A DNA stretch of 64,000 nt from Proteus alimentorum (GCF_002607735.1 NZ_NBVR01000043.1:57966-121965), one strand, 5' to 3'; numbered from the stretch's first letter, positions 50,315 to 58,638 are shown. The notes: generated from the sequence alone by a model not told the origin. Program-made: numbers and translations.

Positions 50315-50330
50315 CTGAATGGATATACAG
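50315..50330. promoter_or_regulatory. LexA box shared by uvrA and ssb
   Basis: CTG-N10-CAG (CTGAATGGATATACAG) differs by one base from the uvrA-ssb SOS box of E. coli read on this strand. It lies 67 bases before uvrA and 171 bases before ssb, so uvrA should be SOS-induced. Confidence 0.92.
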
Positions 50331-50500
50331 TATATATAGTGAAATTGAATGCTGATGTAACTCTGTCATTTTGAGACAGAAAAATATCGACAATGTTCAC
50401 AAATGAGAAATTCATCACACGTCATATTCAAATTTTAGCGTACGTGATAAACTTATTCGCTTATGATTTCAAAAAATTTACTTTCGCAGGAGTACCTCAC

Positions 50501-51028
50501 ATGGCGAGCAGAGGCGTAAACAAAGTTATTCTTATCGGTAATTTAGGGCAGGATCCAGAAATCCGTTATATGCCAAGTGGCGGTGCAGTTGCCAACCTAA
50601 CACTGGCAACATCAGAAAGCTGGCGCGATAAACAAACCGGTGAAATGAAAGAAAAAACCGAGTGGCACCGTGTGGTAATTTTCGGCAAATTAGCGGAAAT
50701 TGCAGGCGAATATCTGCGTAAAGGTTCACAAGTGTATATCGAAGGCCAATTGCAAACACGTAAATGGCAAGACCAAAGCGGTCAAGACAGATATAGCACT
50801 GAGGTTGTCGTTAACATTGGCGGCTCAATGCAAATGTTAGGCGGCCGTGGTGGTCAAGATGGCGCACCTTCTCAAGGTGGCCAAGGCGGTTGGGGTCAAC
50901 CACAACAGCCACAAGCATCACAGCAATTTAGCGGTGGTGCACAATCTCGCCCTGCACAACAACCCGCAGCGGCTCCAGCGCCAAGCAATGAACCACCAAT
51001 GGATTTTGATGACGACATTCCGTTTTGA
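50501..51028 (+). CDS. ssb: Single-stranded DNA-binding protein
   Basis: The 175-residue protein has the OB fold ([53 protein letters not shown]), a Gly/Gln/Pro-rich linker and the acidic tip MDFDDDIPF that binds partner enzymes. The start at 50501 has AGGAG upstream; the frame begins at 50393 but those residues do not match SSB. Its stop codon is followed directly by a group II intron, so its own terminator has been moved away, probably to 57901-57942. Confidence 0.98.
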   Translation: MASRGVNKVILIGNLGQDPEIRYMPSGGAVANLTLATSESWRDKQTGEMKEKTEWHRVVIFGKLAEIAGEYLRKGSQVYIEGQLQTRKWQDQSGQDRYSTEVVVNIGGSMQMLGGRGGQDGAPSQGGQGGWGQPQQPQASQQFSGGAQSRPAQQPAAAPAPSNEPPMDFDDDIPF

Positions 51029-51649
51029 GTGCGCCGCTTTGCTTTATAAATCAAGCGCTTACGGAAAATTTATGTCGCAAGTATAGGCTGTTGGAAAGCC
51101 TATTGCAAGCCTAACTTATCCTTGTCTAGTAATAGACTTGAACCTCGAAAGAGGGAGGGGAGTGCAGCATGTTAGGTCAAAAGGCTGGTGGCGGGGAAAC
51201 TATCTACTTTGCGCCAGTCATTGCAAGTCCCATAAGGTTAAACCTGATTGGTTGAATCATAGTCCATAGTGGGTTTCGGGATATCTTTGACTCACGATAG
51301 TTCAGGAGTCATACCAAGATTTACGATAATTATTGTTAGAAGGCTATCGTATCCAACAATCTTGGCACCTGCTCGGTGAGAGTGGTAATTGGACGTAAGT
51401 GGAACCTAAGTGGGACGCATCTTGTTTATAAAGAAATGCGGGATCACCTAAGTTGGTTTGAGATAAACAACCAATATGGTGACGGAGGCTCCATAGTACC
51501 CAACGTAGCCTTGTAATGAGGTAGCAGTCGGTTTAAATCCGACCTGAAATTTGAGTATAAGTATCGAGGTAACTCATACGAAAGCTTAAATGTAGGGGGG
51601 AAGGGAGACAGTTAGACACGATACTAAAAGAAGCGAGGTTCAATAGTCA

Positions 51650-53554
51650 GTGCTATTACAAAGAACACTCAATGCTCTGATTGGTATTAATAAAGCAAGT
51701 AAGCAAGGCTATAAGGTCAAGAAATTACATAAAATAATGTGTAACCATCAAGATCTTTGGATGCAGGCGTATGCCAACATCTACTCTAATCGTGGAGCCA
51801 TGACGAAAGGGGTAGACTCAAACACACTTGATGGTATGGGTGTTGATAGAGTTCAAAATATTATCAACCTAATTAAATCAGGTGACTATCGTCCAAAACC
51901 TTGCAGACGCACACACATCCCCAAGGATGCTAGGAATCCGAATGGTAAGAAACGACCTTTAGGAATTCCCAGTGGTGACGACAAGTTGATTCAAGAGGTC
52001 ATGAGAATGATCCTTGAGGAAATTTATGAACCAGTCTTTAGCGATTGGAGCTATGGATTTCGACCCAACAAATCATGCCACACAGCACTTACTGAAATAC
52101 GTAATGGTTGGAAAAGCACCAAATGGGTTTGTGATGTCGATATTAAGGGATACTTCGACAACATTAACCATGACTTATTGCTGAAATTTCTTAGCAATAA
52201 GATTGATGACCGGGCTTTTCTTGGGCTTCTAAAGAAGTTTCTGAAAGCTGGTTACATGGAAGAATGGCGTTACTTTGGCACCCACAGTGGGACACCGCAA
52301 GGGGGAATCATATCCCCTATACTAGCCAATGTTTTTCTCCATGAACTTGATGAGTTTATGAAAATTAAAATCAAAGAGTTTAGCAATGGAGGACGAAGAA
52401 AACCTAATCCTGAATACAAGCGGGCACTACAAAATCGAGCTAATCGTATAAAGTGGATAAGACAAGGCTTTGGTGCATCTGGCTACCCTGCTGATGAGCA
52501 GAAAATTGCCAAGTGGGAAATGGAAATCAAAAATCTTGAAGAGCAATTGGTTAATACCTCAAGTGTTCTTATGGACGACCCTGACTTTAAGCGTATGCGT
52601 TATGTTCGGTATGCTGACGACTTTCTAATTGGGATCATTGGTTCTAAACAGGAAGCAATGCAAGTAATGTCTGACATTACTGAATTTGTTGAGTCGGAAT
52701 TAAAGCTTGAAGTATCGAAAGAGAAATCAAGCGTAGTTGACCCGAAACAAGGTTTTATCTTTCTCGGATATGAAATTCTATGTCGTAGAGAAAATAAACG
52801 AGTTAAATGTGTTGTGGGACACAACTCGGATGGCAGTAAAACTCACGCCGTTAAGCGCACCATTACTGAACACATTCACCTTGGTGTTCCGAGAGCGAAA
52901 ATACAGAAATTCTGTGCGCTCCGTGACTACGGGAATTACGAATCTGGCATGGACGGTTGCAGAGGAAAGCCTGCAATGATGTATTTGTCTGACTATGAAA
53001 TTATTAGTCAATACAATGCTGAAATGCGTGGCTATGCCAATTACTATAACTTAGCACCAGTTCTATATCTGAATAAGCTACATTGGATATGGATGAATAG
53101 TCTGTTAAAGACGCTGGCTGGAAAACATCGTTCATCTAGAACTAAAATCGCTAAACGATTGAAGCAGGCTGATGGTCGATATATCCACAGAGAAATTCGT
53201 AATGGAAAACTTTATGAACTTGAAGTTTTTCAACTTAAAAATCGAAGTGTGTCTCTAGCAAGTTTTGCCGACCCGTTTCCGAATGTTTATAAATATTCGA
53301 GCAGAACTGAATTGCTAGACAGAATGGCAGGTAACAAATGTGAATACTGCGGCACCGTTACTGGATATCTTGAAGTTCACCATGTGCGTAAACTGAAGGA
53401 TATTAAGGATGGTACAGAGCCTTGGAAAAGACTGATGATTGCCCGACATCGGAAGACGTTAGTTTTATGTAAGGACTGTCATGTCGATCTTCACAGAGGG
53501 AAGCTGCCAGACTATAGAAACTTTGCTAAGTCTAGCGGAGAGCCGTATGCATAG
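51650..53554 (+). CDS. ltrA: Group II intron reverse transcriptase/maturase with HNH endonuclease
   Basis: The 634-residue protein has an RT domain (IPSGDDKLIQEVMR, DIKGYFDNINHDLL, GTPQGGIISPILANVFL, YADD at residues 321-324), a maturase X domain, and a C-terminal zinc-finger HNH endonuclease (CEYCGTVTGYLEVHHVRKLKD, CKDCHVDLH). All catalytic motifs are intact, so the intron may still splice and move. An insert of about 90 residues between RT motifs 4 and 5 (KEFSNGGRRKPNPEYKRA to DDPDFKRMRYV) is typical of such chloroplast-like intron proteins. The GTG/ATG choice is unclear: the first codon after the frame opens, at 51650, is not ATG (it codes GTG). Confidence 0.94.
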   Translation: MLLQRTLNALIGINKASKQGYKVKKLHKIMCNHQDLWMQAYANIYSNRGAMTKGVDSNTLDGMGVDRVQNIINLIKSGDYRPKPCRRTHIPKDARNPNGKKRPLGIPSGDDKLIQEVMRMILEEIYEPVFSDWSYGFRPNKSCHTALTEIRNGWKSTKWVCDVDIKGYFDNINHDLLLKFLSNKIDDRAFLGLLKKFLKAGYMEEWRYFGTHSGTPQGGIISPILANVFLHELDEFMKIKIKEFSNGGRRKPNPEYKRALQNRANRIKWIRQGFGASGYPADEQKIAKWEMEIKNLEEQLVNTSSVLMDDPDFKRMRYVRYADDFLIGIIGSKQEAMQVMSDITEFVESELKLEVSKEKSSVVDPKQGFIFLGYEILCRRENKRVKCVVGHNSDGSKTHAVKRTITEHIHLGVPRAKIQKFCALRDYGNYESGMDGCRGKPAMMYLSDYEIISQYNAEMRGYANYYNLAPVLYLNKLHWIWMNSLLKTLAGKHRSSRTKIAKRLKQADGRYIHREIRNGKLYELEVFQLKNRSVSLASFADPFPNVYKYSSRTELLDRMAGNKCEYCGTVTGYLEVHHVRKLKDIKDGTEPWKRLMIARHRKTLVLCKDCHVDLHRGKLPDYRNFAKSSGEPYA

Positions 53555-53573
53555 AAATGTGCACGTACGGTTC
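53540..53573 (+). ncRNA. Group II intron domain V
   Basis: The 34-base hairpin starts GAGCCGTATGC, has a GAAA tetraloop and ends GCACGTACGGTTC. This is the conserved catalytic domain of group II ribozymes and contains the AGC triad near its start. It overlaps the last codons of the maturase gene. Confidence 0.92.
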
Positions 53574-53630
53574 GGTGGGGGGACAACGGCTAACCCTTTT
53601 GAGGGCGCACGTGTCCTACCCAACGGTTTA

Positions 53631-53645
53631 CCTGAAACCTAGTTT
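53631..53645. repeat. Left direct repeat of the island (attL core)
   Basis: CCTGAAACCTAGTTT, identical to the copy at 57866-57880. It begins 7 bases after the 3' end of the group II intron, so the intron divides the supposed attL. Confidence 0.7.
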
Positions 53646-53688
53646 TATTAAATTTGATTATTTAATTTAAATATAACAATGGTTTGAG

Positions 53689-53733
53689 AAAAAGTTTACA
53701 GCGAGCCTTACAACTTCTGTAAACTTTTTTTAT
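53689..53733 (+). terminator. Strong hairpin inside the left end of the island
   Basis: A 13-bp stem (53689-53701 with 53717-53729) is followed by TTTTATG. It may end transcripts of ssb and the intron or be a recombinase-binding site in the island end. Confidence 0.6.
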
Positions 53734-53796
53734 GCTAATCTTATGCTTCGGAGTTACCTTGAGAATTTGTTAAGTCTTAATGGATTTAAGGACAGA

Positions 53797-53913
53797 ATGA
53801 AAACAAAAGTATTTCAAATGGCGAGCAGAAAAAGCTACTCAATTCTTTTAGGTGAGGATGGTATGCCATTGCCTTACCATAATCTCTTTGTCACCCTGCA
53901 TTACATGGGATAG
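53797..53913 (+). pseudogene. Tyrosine recombinase/integrase, truncated after the N-terminus
   Basis: ATG at 53797, with AAGGA upstream, opens a 38-codon frame ending in TAG at 53911. The residues GEDGMPLPYHNLFVT resemble the N-terminal core-binding start of site-specific tyrosine recombinases found in genomic islands. The catalytic part is missing; sequence after about 53905 belongs to another gene, so an internal deletion has removed the rest. The identification is by pattern of the N-terminus only. Confidence 0.5.
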
Positions 53914-54244
53914 GTTGGTAGATGCTGTTGCACACGATTACAAGCTTTCAACCACGAGACAAATACTGCAAAAGCAGGTACGTATCAAGCGCGCATTTAC
54001 TGAGGTTAAAGCGCTTGTATCGGGTAATTCACCTCAAGCTGTTGCTACACGTAATAGACACCTTCCATCCAGTTTGAAGGTTGCGGCTGATCAACTAGAA
54101 AAGCGGGAGCGAACTATTGCGCGACTTGAAGCCGAGAACAGCCGACTACTTGAGCAATTCCATACTTGGTTGTACAACGCCACCCAGCATGGAATTACGA
54201 TTGAGCAACTAAACGAACCATTGGAAACTAAACAAAAAAAATGA
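53905..54244 (+). pseudogene. C-terminal fragment of a mobility-associated protein (tentative)
   Basis: A frame (open from 53852) encodes a helical Lys/Arg/Glu-rich segment with a coiled coil (DQLEKRERTIARLEAENSRLLEQFHTWL). Such small coiled-coil proteins end the recombinase gene sets of Tn554-like and related islands. The fragment lacks a start of its own and directly follows the truncated recombinase, as expected if a deletion fused the first gene of the set to the last. The family is not certain. Confidence 0.45.
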
Positions 54245-54251
54245 ATGCTCA

Positions 54252-54364
54252 ATGAGCAAAGTAGCTATGGAACTCTATGGTTCGCAAACTGATGAAAGTT
54301 TAGCTAAATTCATGTCATGAAAAGAAACACAGTCTGCCACGGATGTGGTAGCAATGAGCCATAG
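54252..54364 (+). other. Two overlapping tiny reading frames in the island
   Basis: A 22-codon frame (54252-54320, starting MSKVAMELYGSQTDE) overlaps by ATGA a 15-codon frame (54317-54364, MKRNTVCHGCGSNEP) with a CX2C motif. Neither has a recognised function; they may be the remains of the mobility gene set. From 54365 to 54754 I see no gene. Confidence 0.25.
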
Positions 54365-54754
54365 TGCAAAACTAAATAGAACAGCAGCTTCTAAGCGTGT
54401 AGTGAATTAGTCTGAATGAAATCTGTCAGCTTCGTCACCTTGATGTGACTTGAACTGACTGGTTATCCTAAATCGGTTCGCTCCATTGCTGCTTAGTGCC
54501 TTTACTCATTCGCATTCTGTCCATTATTTTTACTCTACTAAAAGTTATCTATGATTAGCTTTGAATCCCATGATGTATTACGTGGGTAAATTCCACCACT
54601 TTACATACTTTGTTTTAATGTTAGCGAATTAAGATCAAGTTGATTGGAAAACAGTTTAAATTTTCAATGAGTTATTGTCTTGGTTGGGATACCTGAGCTA
54701 CATTAATAACAACTATGCATAATTAACGTGGCGTTCAAGAAAAAGGCTGAAACC

Positions 54755-56995
54755 ATGAAAACCTTTCAATTTTTACCAGGTAGTATTGAGCTTGAAGATA
54801 AAGTACACGCAAAAGTCATTAGTGGAGTTATTGAAGCTGTATTTTCGGATTGTCATGGCTACTTTGGTTACAAGTTAACAACGTTAGGGCGAGATAGTGA
54901 TGATGAAACTCCTACCTTTATTCTCATTACTAAAGAGTACGGTGTTACACTGATTGATGTACTGGAAGGTACCTTAAAGTCTATTTCAGAGCATGATGAT
55001 CTTGATGTATGGGACGTTGATGATGAACAAGTGGTTTCTCGAGACTATTTCATTGACATGTATACTGATGAAATAGAAAGTAGACTGAAAAACGATCCTG
55101 CATTCTACTCAAGAAAGAAACGCAAAGTAATTGTTCCAACCACTAGTGCCATTGTATTTCCATGTAATACCTCTACAAGTTTATCAAGCATCATTGATGT
55201 TGAAGATGCTTTTGCAGAATTGATAACTTGTGAAGACCTCGTTTCAAATATTACGTCTTTTCGTGAAGATCTCGAACGCTTTGATTGTGAGGATACTGTA
55301 TTCGATAAAATCGTAAGCCTTATTGAAGGAACTTATATTTTTGAAGATAAGTACCGTATTAGCACTTCTAAAGTTGATAGTGACAAATTGACAATGGACG
55401 ATTTGATCCAAGAATCTTTGAATCGTACATTCAAGCAAGACGAAGCTCAGCGTGTTATTTCTATGCAAATTCCTGATGGGCCACAACGTATTCGTGGTCT
55501 GGCAGGTACAGGTAAAACGATTGTACTTTCACTTAAGGCTGCAATTACCCATCGAAGGTTAAAAGATTACAAAATTCTATATCTGTTCAATACTCAAAGT
55601 CTTTACCAAACTATTACTCAGCACATTAGCAAGTATTACGTTTCTGAAGCCAAAAGAGCTCCTGACTTCGAAGAAAAACTACATGTGTATCATGCGTGGG
55701 GAGGAAAAAATAAACAAGGTTTATATTCTACACTATGCAACACGTTAGGGTTAGCACCTAAAACATTCAGTGAAGTACGTAGTAAGCAAGACCCATTAGA
55801 ATTCATTTTTAAAGATCTCTTGGATAAAGTAGGTTCTTCTATTGAACCTATGTACGACATGGTGCTGATAGATGAAGCTCAAGACTTCCCACCTGCATTG
55901 TTTGAGACTGTATATAAAATAACTAAAGATCCTAAGCGAATTATCTGGGCTTATGATGATTTCCAATCTCTAAGGGATATGAAGATTAAAGAGCCTGACG
56001 TTCTTTTTGGCTTGAATAGTGAAGGTCAACCGAATATCACTCAAGATAGCCTTACAGGCGAATACATTGGTGGTATTTCGAAGGATTTCGTGTTGCCAAA
56101 CTGTTATCGAACTCCTCGTCCAGTTCTTATGACCGCTCACGGTGTGGCAATGGGTCTGTATAATAAAGATAAAATAATGCAACCTTTTGACAATCGAACT
56201 GATTGGGAAGCAGTTGGGTACCAATTACTCAGCCCAAATAAAGATACTCTGGTTGAAGGTGATCAAGTCAAATTGACAAGGTCTGAAGCTAGTTCAAAAA
56301 ACAAACTCGAGGCTCTTATCTGTCAGCATCAATACAATGCAACAGATCTAATTAACTGTATTAAGCGTGAAAACGTTCATGCTGAAATAAAGTATATTGC
56401 ACAAAAGATAGGCTGGTTAATTAATAACCAAAATGTTAAACCTGAAGATATTATCGTTGTAAACCTGAACAACCGAACTGGCTCAAAGGAAGAAATATCT
56501 AGACTAAGAATTGAACTGAATGAGCTTGATATAAAATGTGTTTCTCCGGGTTTTGTTGAGAGTGCCGATGTATTTAAAGTTCCAGGGTGCGTAACCCTTG
56601 CGACTCCGTTTAGAGCAAAAGGTAATGAATCTAACATCGTTTTCGTGTTCAACTGCCAAAAGGTGGTGCAAGATTCGACCTTGCGTGCTAGGAATGCATT
56701 CTTTACCTCTTTAACACGTTCCCGAGGTTGGTGCTACATCACTGGCCATTCAGATTCAATGGACGCACTAGAGTTAGAAATTAGACAAATAAAATCGGAT
56801 TTCCCTAATTTTAACTTTGTACGTCCAAGTGATAGCAAGATTGCTCATGTGCGACAGCTAATAAACACATCACAAGCAGAGCTTTTAATGCTCGAAAAAT
56901 CTATGGATAAACTTAAATCTAATCCAGAGGTTTTGCTTCAAGAGATTAGAAATAACCCAGACCTTCTGAGATACATCGCGGAGGGCTTAGAATGA
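54755..56995 (+). CDS. Superfamily 1 (UvrD-like) DNA helicase of the island, putative defence
   Basis: The 746-residue protein has a C-terminal SF1 helicase: Walker A GLAGTGKT (248-255), Walker B VLIDEAQDF (D373), motif III WAYDDFQSL, motif V LATPFRAKGNE and motif VI FFTSLTRSRGWCYITG with the arginine finger. The first 200 residues form an alpha/beta domain (FILITKEYGVTLIDVLEG) with the outline of a NERD-type nuclease, but without the expected E-x-K lysine. I start it at 54755 (MKTFQFLPG, AAAGG upstream) rather than at a GTG at 54728. The next gene overlaps it by four bases. A role in anti-phage defence is inferred from gene pairing and island location. Confidence 0.82.
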   Translation: MKTFQFLPGSIELEDKVHAKVISGVIEAVFSDCHGYFGYKLTTLGRDSDDETPTFILITKEYGVTLIDVLEGTLKSISEHDDLDVWDVDDEQVVSRDYFIDMYTDEIESRLKNDPAFYSRKKRKVIVPTTSAIVFPCNTSTSLSSIIDVEDAFAELITCEDLVSNITSFREDLERFDCEDTVFDKIVSLIEGTYIFEDKYRISTSKVDSDKLTMDDLIQESLNRTFKQDEAQRVISMQIPDGPQRIRGLAGTGKTIVLSLKAAITHRRLKDYKILYLFNTQSLYQTITQHISKYYVSEAKRAPDFEEKLHVYHAWGGKNKQGLYSTLCNTLGLAPKTFSEVRSKQDPLEFIFKDLLDKVGSSIEPMYDMVLIDEAQDFPPALFETVYKITKDPKRIIWAYDDFQSLRDMKIKEPDVLFGLNSEGQPNITQDSLTGEYIGGISKDFVLPNCYRTPRPVLMTAHGVAMGLYNKDKIMQPFDNRTDWEAVGYQLLSPNKDTLVEGDQVKLTRSEASSKNKLEALICQHQYNATDLINCIKRENVHAEIKYIAQKIGWLINNQNVKPEDIIVVNLNNRTGSKEEISRLRIELNELDIKCVSPGFVESADVFKVPGCVTLATPFRAKGNESNIVFVFNCQKVVQDSTLRARNAFFTSLTRSRGWCYITGHSDSMDALELEIRQIKSDFPNFNFVRPSDSKIAHVRQLINTSQAELLMLEKSMDKLKSNPEVLLQEIRNNPDLLRYIAEGLE

Positions 56996-57660
56996 GCAAG
57001 GCAGCCGTAGAGCAAAGTCTAATAAATATAAAAACATTATTTGGTTCAATAATTCAGTCAAATAATGTCAACATCAATACAAATGTAATTTCTTGGGATA
57101 ACTATAAACCAGGAATTATTTCTAATGTCAGCTACCTGAGAGAGTATCAAAAACTGTTGGATAGCCAGCAATACTCATATTTGCTGATTGATAACTCATT
57201 TTTCCAGTTCTATTTTGATTACAATTCCAAAGGAGAATTGGTCAAATGTCGTTTGGCATATTACCCGAAGCCAGAGCTAGCCCCCGAGACTGCTGATGAT
57301 TTGGCGGAGTACTCCTCAACTGCGAGTGACTTTCTTGCCGACATCATGGATGAAGTTGCTTTAGAAATGTTAGAACATGAAACTAGACTGACTCAAAACT
57401 CCCATTTGAGATTTGACTACGATTCTGAAGTTAAATCCCACTCTAAGTGCCATCTTCAGTTTGGTGGTATCAATGATTTTCGTATAGCATCGAGGCATCT
57501 AGTTTTACCGTTTGCTTTTTTCTCAAAAATTGTGTCTGACTTTGCGCCTAGTTTACTAGAAGGAAAGACTGACAAGCCTGCGTTTAATTCAGGGCTAAGG
57601 CATGCTACTAAAAAGGCATATGAATTCTCTGAGAATGACATTTTTACTATCAACTGTTAA
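56992..57660 (+). CDS. DUF2290-like protein, partner of the helicase
   Basis: The 222-residue protein overlaps the helicase stop as ATGA, so both are made in step. It resembles DUF2290 proteins, notably in YLLIDNSFFQFYFDY, RLAYYPKPEL and LRFDYDSEVKSHSKCHLQFGG. The acidic, aromatic-rich fold has no membrane helix or known catalytic motif. DUF2290 genes occur beside helicase genes in variable islands. Biochemical activity is not known to me; it could be a nuclease, inhibitor or sensor. Confidence 0.7.
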   Translation: MSKAAVEQSLINIKTLFGSIIQSNNVNINTNVISWDNYKPGIISNVSYLREYQKLLDSQQYSYLLIDNSFFQFYFDYNSKGELVKCRLAYYPKPELAPETADDLAEYSSTASDFLADIMDEVALEMLEHETRLTQNSHLRFDYDSEVKSHSKCHLQFGGINDFRIASRHLVLPFAFFSKIVSDFAPSLLEGKTDKPAFNSGLRHATKKAYEFSENDIFTINC

Positions 57661-57849
57661 CGTGAAATCGGCTAGCTCTTTAAGTGGGTTGTGGAGAATA
57701 TTGTACATTAGACCTTCATCATCTTTGTAAATAATTTGAAGCGAAAAACATTTAAAATTTACGAAAATCTTTACATTAATTTATTTTTTGTTGTTAACTT
57801 ATTGTATTTAAATAGATTATTGTTAATTTGTAGCTATTAGGTAAACAGA
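57661..57849. other. AT-rich right end of the island
   Basis: No gene is seen. The stretch is strongly AT-rich with TTTACGAAAATCTTTACATTAATT, and could hold recombinase arm sites. Confidence 0.4.
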
Positions 57850-57884
57850 ACCGTTTTAACGGTCGCCTGAAACCTAGTTTCAGA
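57850..57884. repeat. Right direct repeat and palindromes (attR)
   Basis: ACCGTTTTAACGGT (57850-57863) is a perfect palindrome; CTGAAAC-CTA-GTTTCAG follows (57867-57883). The segment CCTGAAACCTAGTTT (57866-57880) repeats the left end. The first palindrome resembles the last codons of ssb plus flank, as expected for an attachment site made from the ssb end. Confidence 0.65.
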
Positions 57885-57900
57885 ACAAATTATCTAAAAC

Positions 57901-57942
57901 CATCAATAAAAAACCCAGCTTAGGCTGGGTTTTTTATTGATG
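57901..57942 (+). terminator. Strong terminator, probably the displaced ssb terminator
   Basis: A perfect 19-bp stem (57901-57919 with 57924-57942) with loop TTAG has T6 within the 3' arm. It lies just after the right end of the island and before zur. It would have followed ssb directly before the insertions. Confidence 0.85.
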
Positions 57943-58061
57943 ATCATTACATATCACCATGAAAAGTTATTTTTATAAAACCCCACTTTACACAAAGGTT
58001 TACTCTTGAAAAATATGATAGGATCTGTGCCATTAACAACGTCTGAGAGCATCTGATCCCC

Positions 58062-58592
58062 ATGAATGAAGATAAATTGCTCGCTCAGGCAGAAAAGATC
58101 TGCCAGAAACGAGGTGTTCGCCTGACTTCACAACGTCTGGCAGTATTACGTCTGATCATGCAGCAACCTTCTGCTATCAGCGCATACGACTTATTGGACT
58201 TATTACGCCAAGTTGAGCCACAAGCAAAACCCCCCACCGTCTATCGCGGGTTAGAGTTTTTACTTGAGCAAGGATTTATCCATAAAATAGAATCCACCAA
58301 CAGTTATGTGCTTTGTCATCATTTTGATGATGTTGAACATACGTCAGTAATGCTGATTTGTGACCGTTGTCTATCTGTCACTGAGAAGAGTAGCCATAAA
58401 ATCGAAAATTCGATTTCATCACTGGCACAAGAGAATGGCTTTCATTTACGCCACAGTGTGATAGAAATTCATGGATTATGTTCACAGTGCCACGAAGCAC
58501 AAGAGTGTACACATCCTGAAGGTTGTCATCATGATCACAGTATGGATGATAATCTTAAGCAGAAAAAAACGGGCGACTATAAGCCTCGTTAA
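58062..58592 (+). CDS. zur: Zur, zinc-uptake regulator (Fur family)
   Basis: The 176-residue repressor has the Fur winged helix (TSQRLAVLRLIMQQPSAISAYDLLDLLR, KPPTVYRGLEFLLEQGF) and zinc-site cysteines (CDRC, CSQC) with histidines. The tail (HPEGCHHDHSMDD) is His-rich. Zinc-loaded Zur represses the uptake genes. In enterobacteria zur lies near lexA; here relBE sits between. No typical operator was looked for in its own promoter. Confidence 0.93.
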   Translation: MNEDKLLAQAEKICQKRGVRLTSQRLAVLRLIMQQPSAISAYDLLDLLRQVEPQAKPPTVYRGLEFLLEQGFIHKIESTNSYVLCHHFDDVEHTSVMLICDRCLSVTEKSSHKIENSISSLAQENGFHLRHSVIEIHGLCSQCHEAQECTHPEGCHHDHSMDDNLKQKKTGDYKPR

Positions 58593-58599
58593 GCTTATA

Positions 58600-58628
58600 A
58601 AATACAAAAAGCCAGCTAAATGCTGGCT
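58600..58628 (-). terminator. Terminator of relBE
   Basis: A 7-bp stem (58610-58616 with 58622-58628) with loop of 5 is followed on the minus strand by TTTTTGTATTTT, 11 bases after the relE stop codon. Confidence 0.8.
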
Positions 58629-58638
58629 AATACGTGTT

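Larger units (their letters stand above)
51029..53624 (+). mobile_element. Group II intron (chloroplast-like class, with HNH-type maturase)
   Basis: The intron begins with GTGCG at 51029, the base after the ssb stop codon TGA. About 620 bases of ribozyme domains I-IV precede the reverse transcriptase gene. Domain V (53540-53573) and a domain VI ending CCTACCCAAC (53624) close it; AY is the usual 3' end. The whole element is about 2.6 kb. The inserted orientation is that of ssb. The 3' boundary is uncertain by a base or two, since it was judged by eye. EBS/IBS pairings were not solved; a TCAAAA at 51177-51182 could pair with the target TTTTGA. Confidence 0.88.
53631..57880. mobile_element. Genomic island in the 3' region of ssb, flanked by direct repeats
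   Basis: The 15-base repeat CCTGAAACCTAGTTT occurs at 53631-53645 and again at 57866-57880. Upstream of the right copy, ACCGTTTTAACGG (57850-57862) resembles the ssb end CCGTTTTGA that precedes the left copy once the intron is removed. Between the repeats are recombinase remnants, a two-gene helicase/DUF2290 operon and AT-rich flanks. The island has different content from neighbouring core genes, and ssb and zur lie on its two sides. Confidence 0.7.

Noticed and set aside
51029-53640. Retron or diversity-generating retroelement
   Set aside because: The RT has a maturase X domain and HNH, and a group II domain V follows, which identifies an intron.
53852-53904. First codons of the frame ending at 54244 as a true gene start
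   Set aside because: These bases are the out-of-frame copy of the integrase remnant; there is no ribosome site for that start.
54755-57660. Assignment to Gabija or Hachiman
   Set aside because: There is no TOPRIM/OLD nuclease (GajA) and no HamA-like protein; the helicase motifs are SF1, while HamB is SF2.
57901-57942. CRISPR-like repeat
   Set aside because: It is a single perfect terminator hairpin; no spaced direct repeats are present anywhere in the window.
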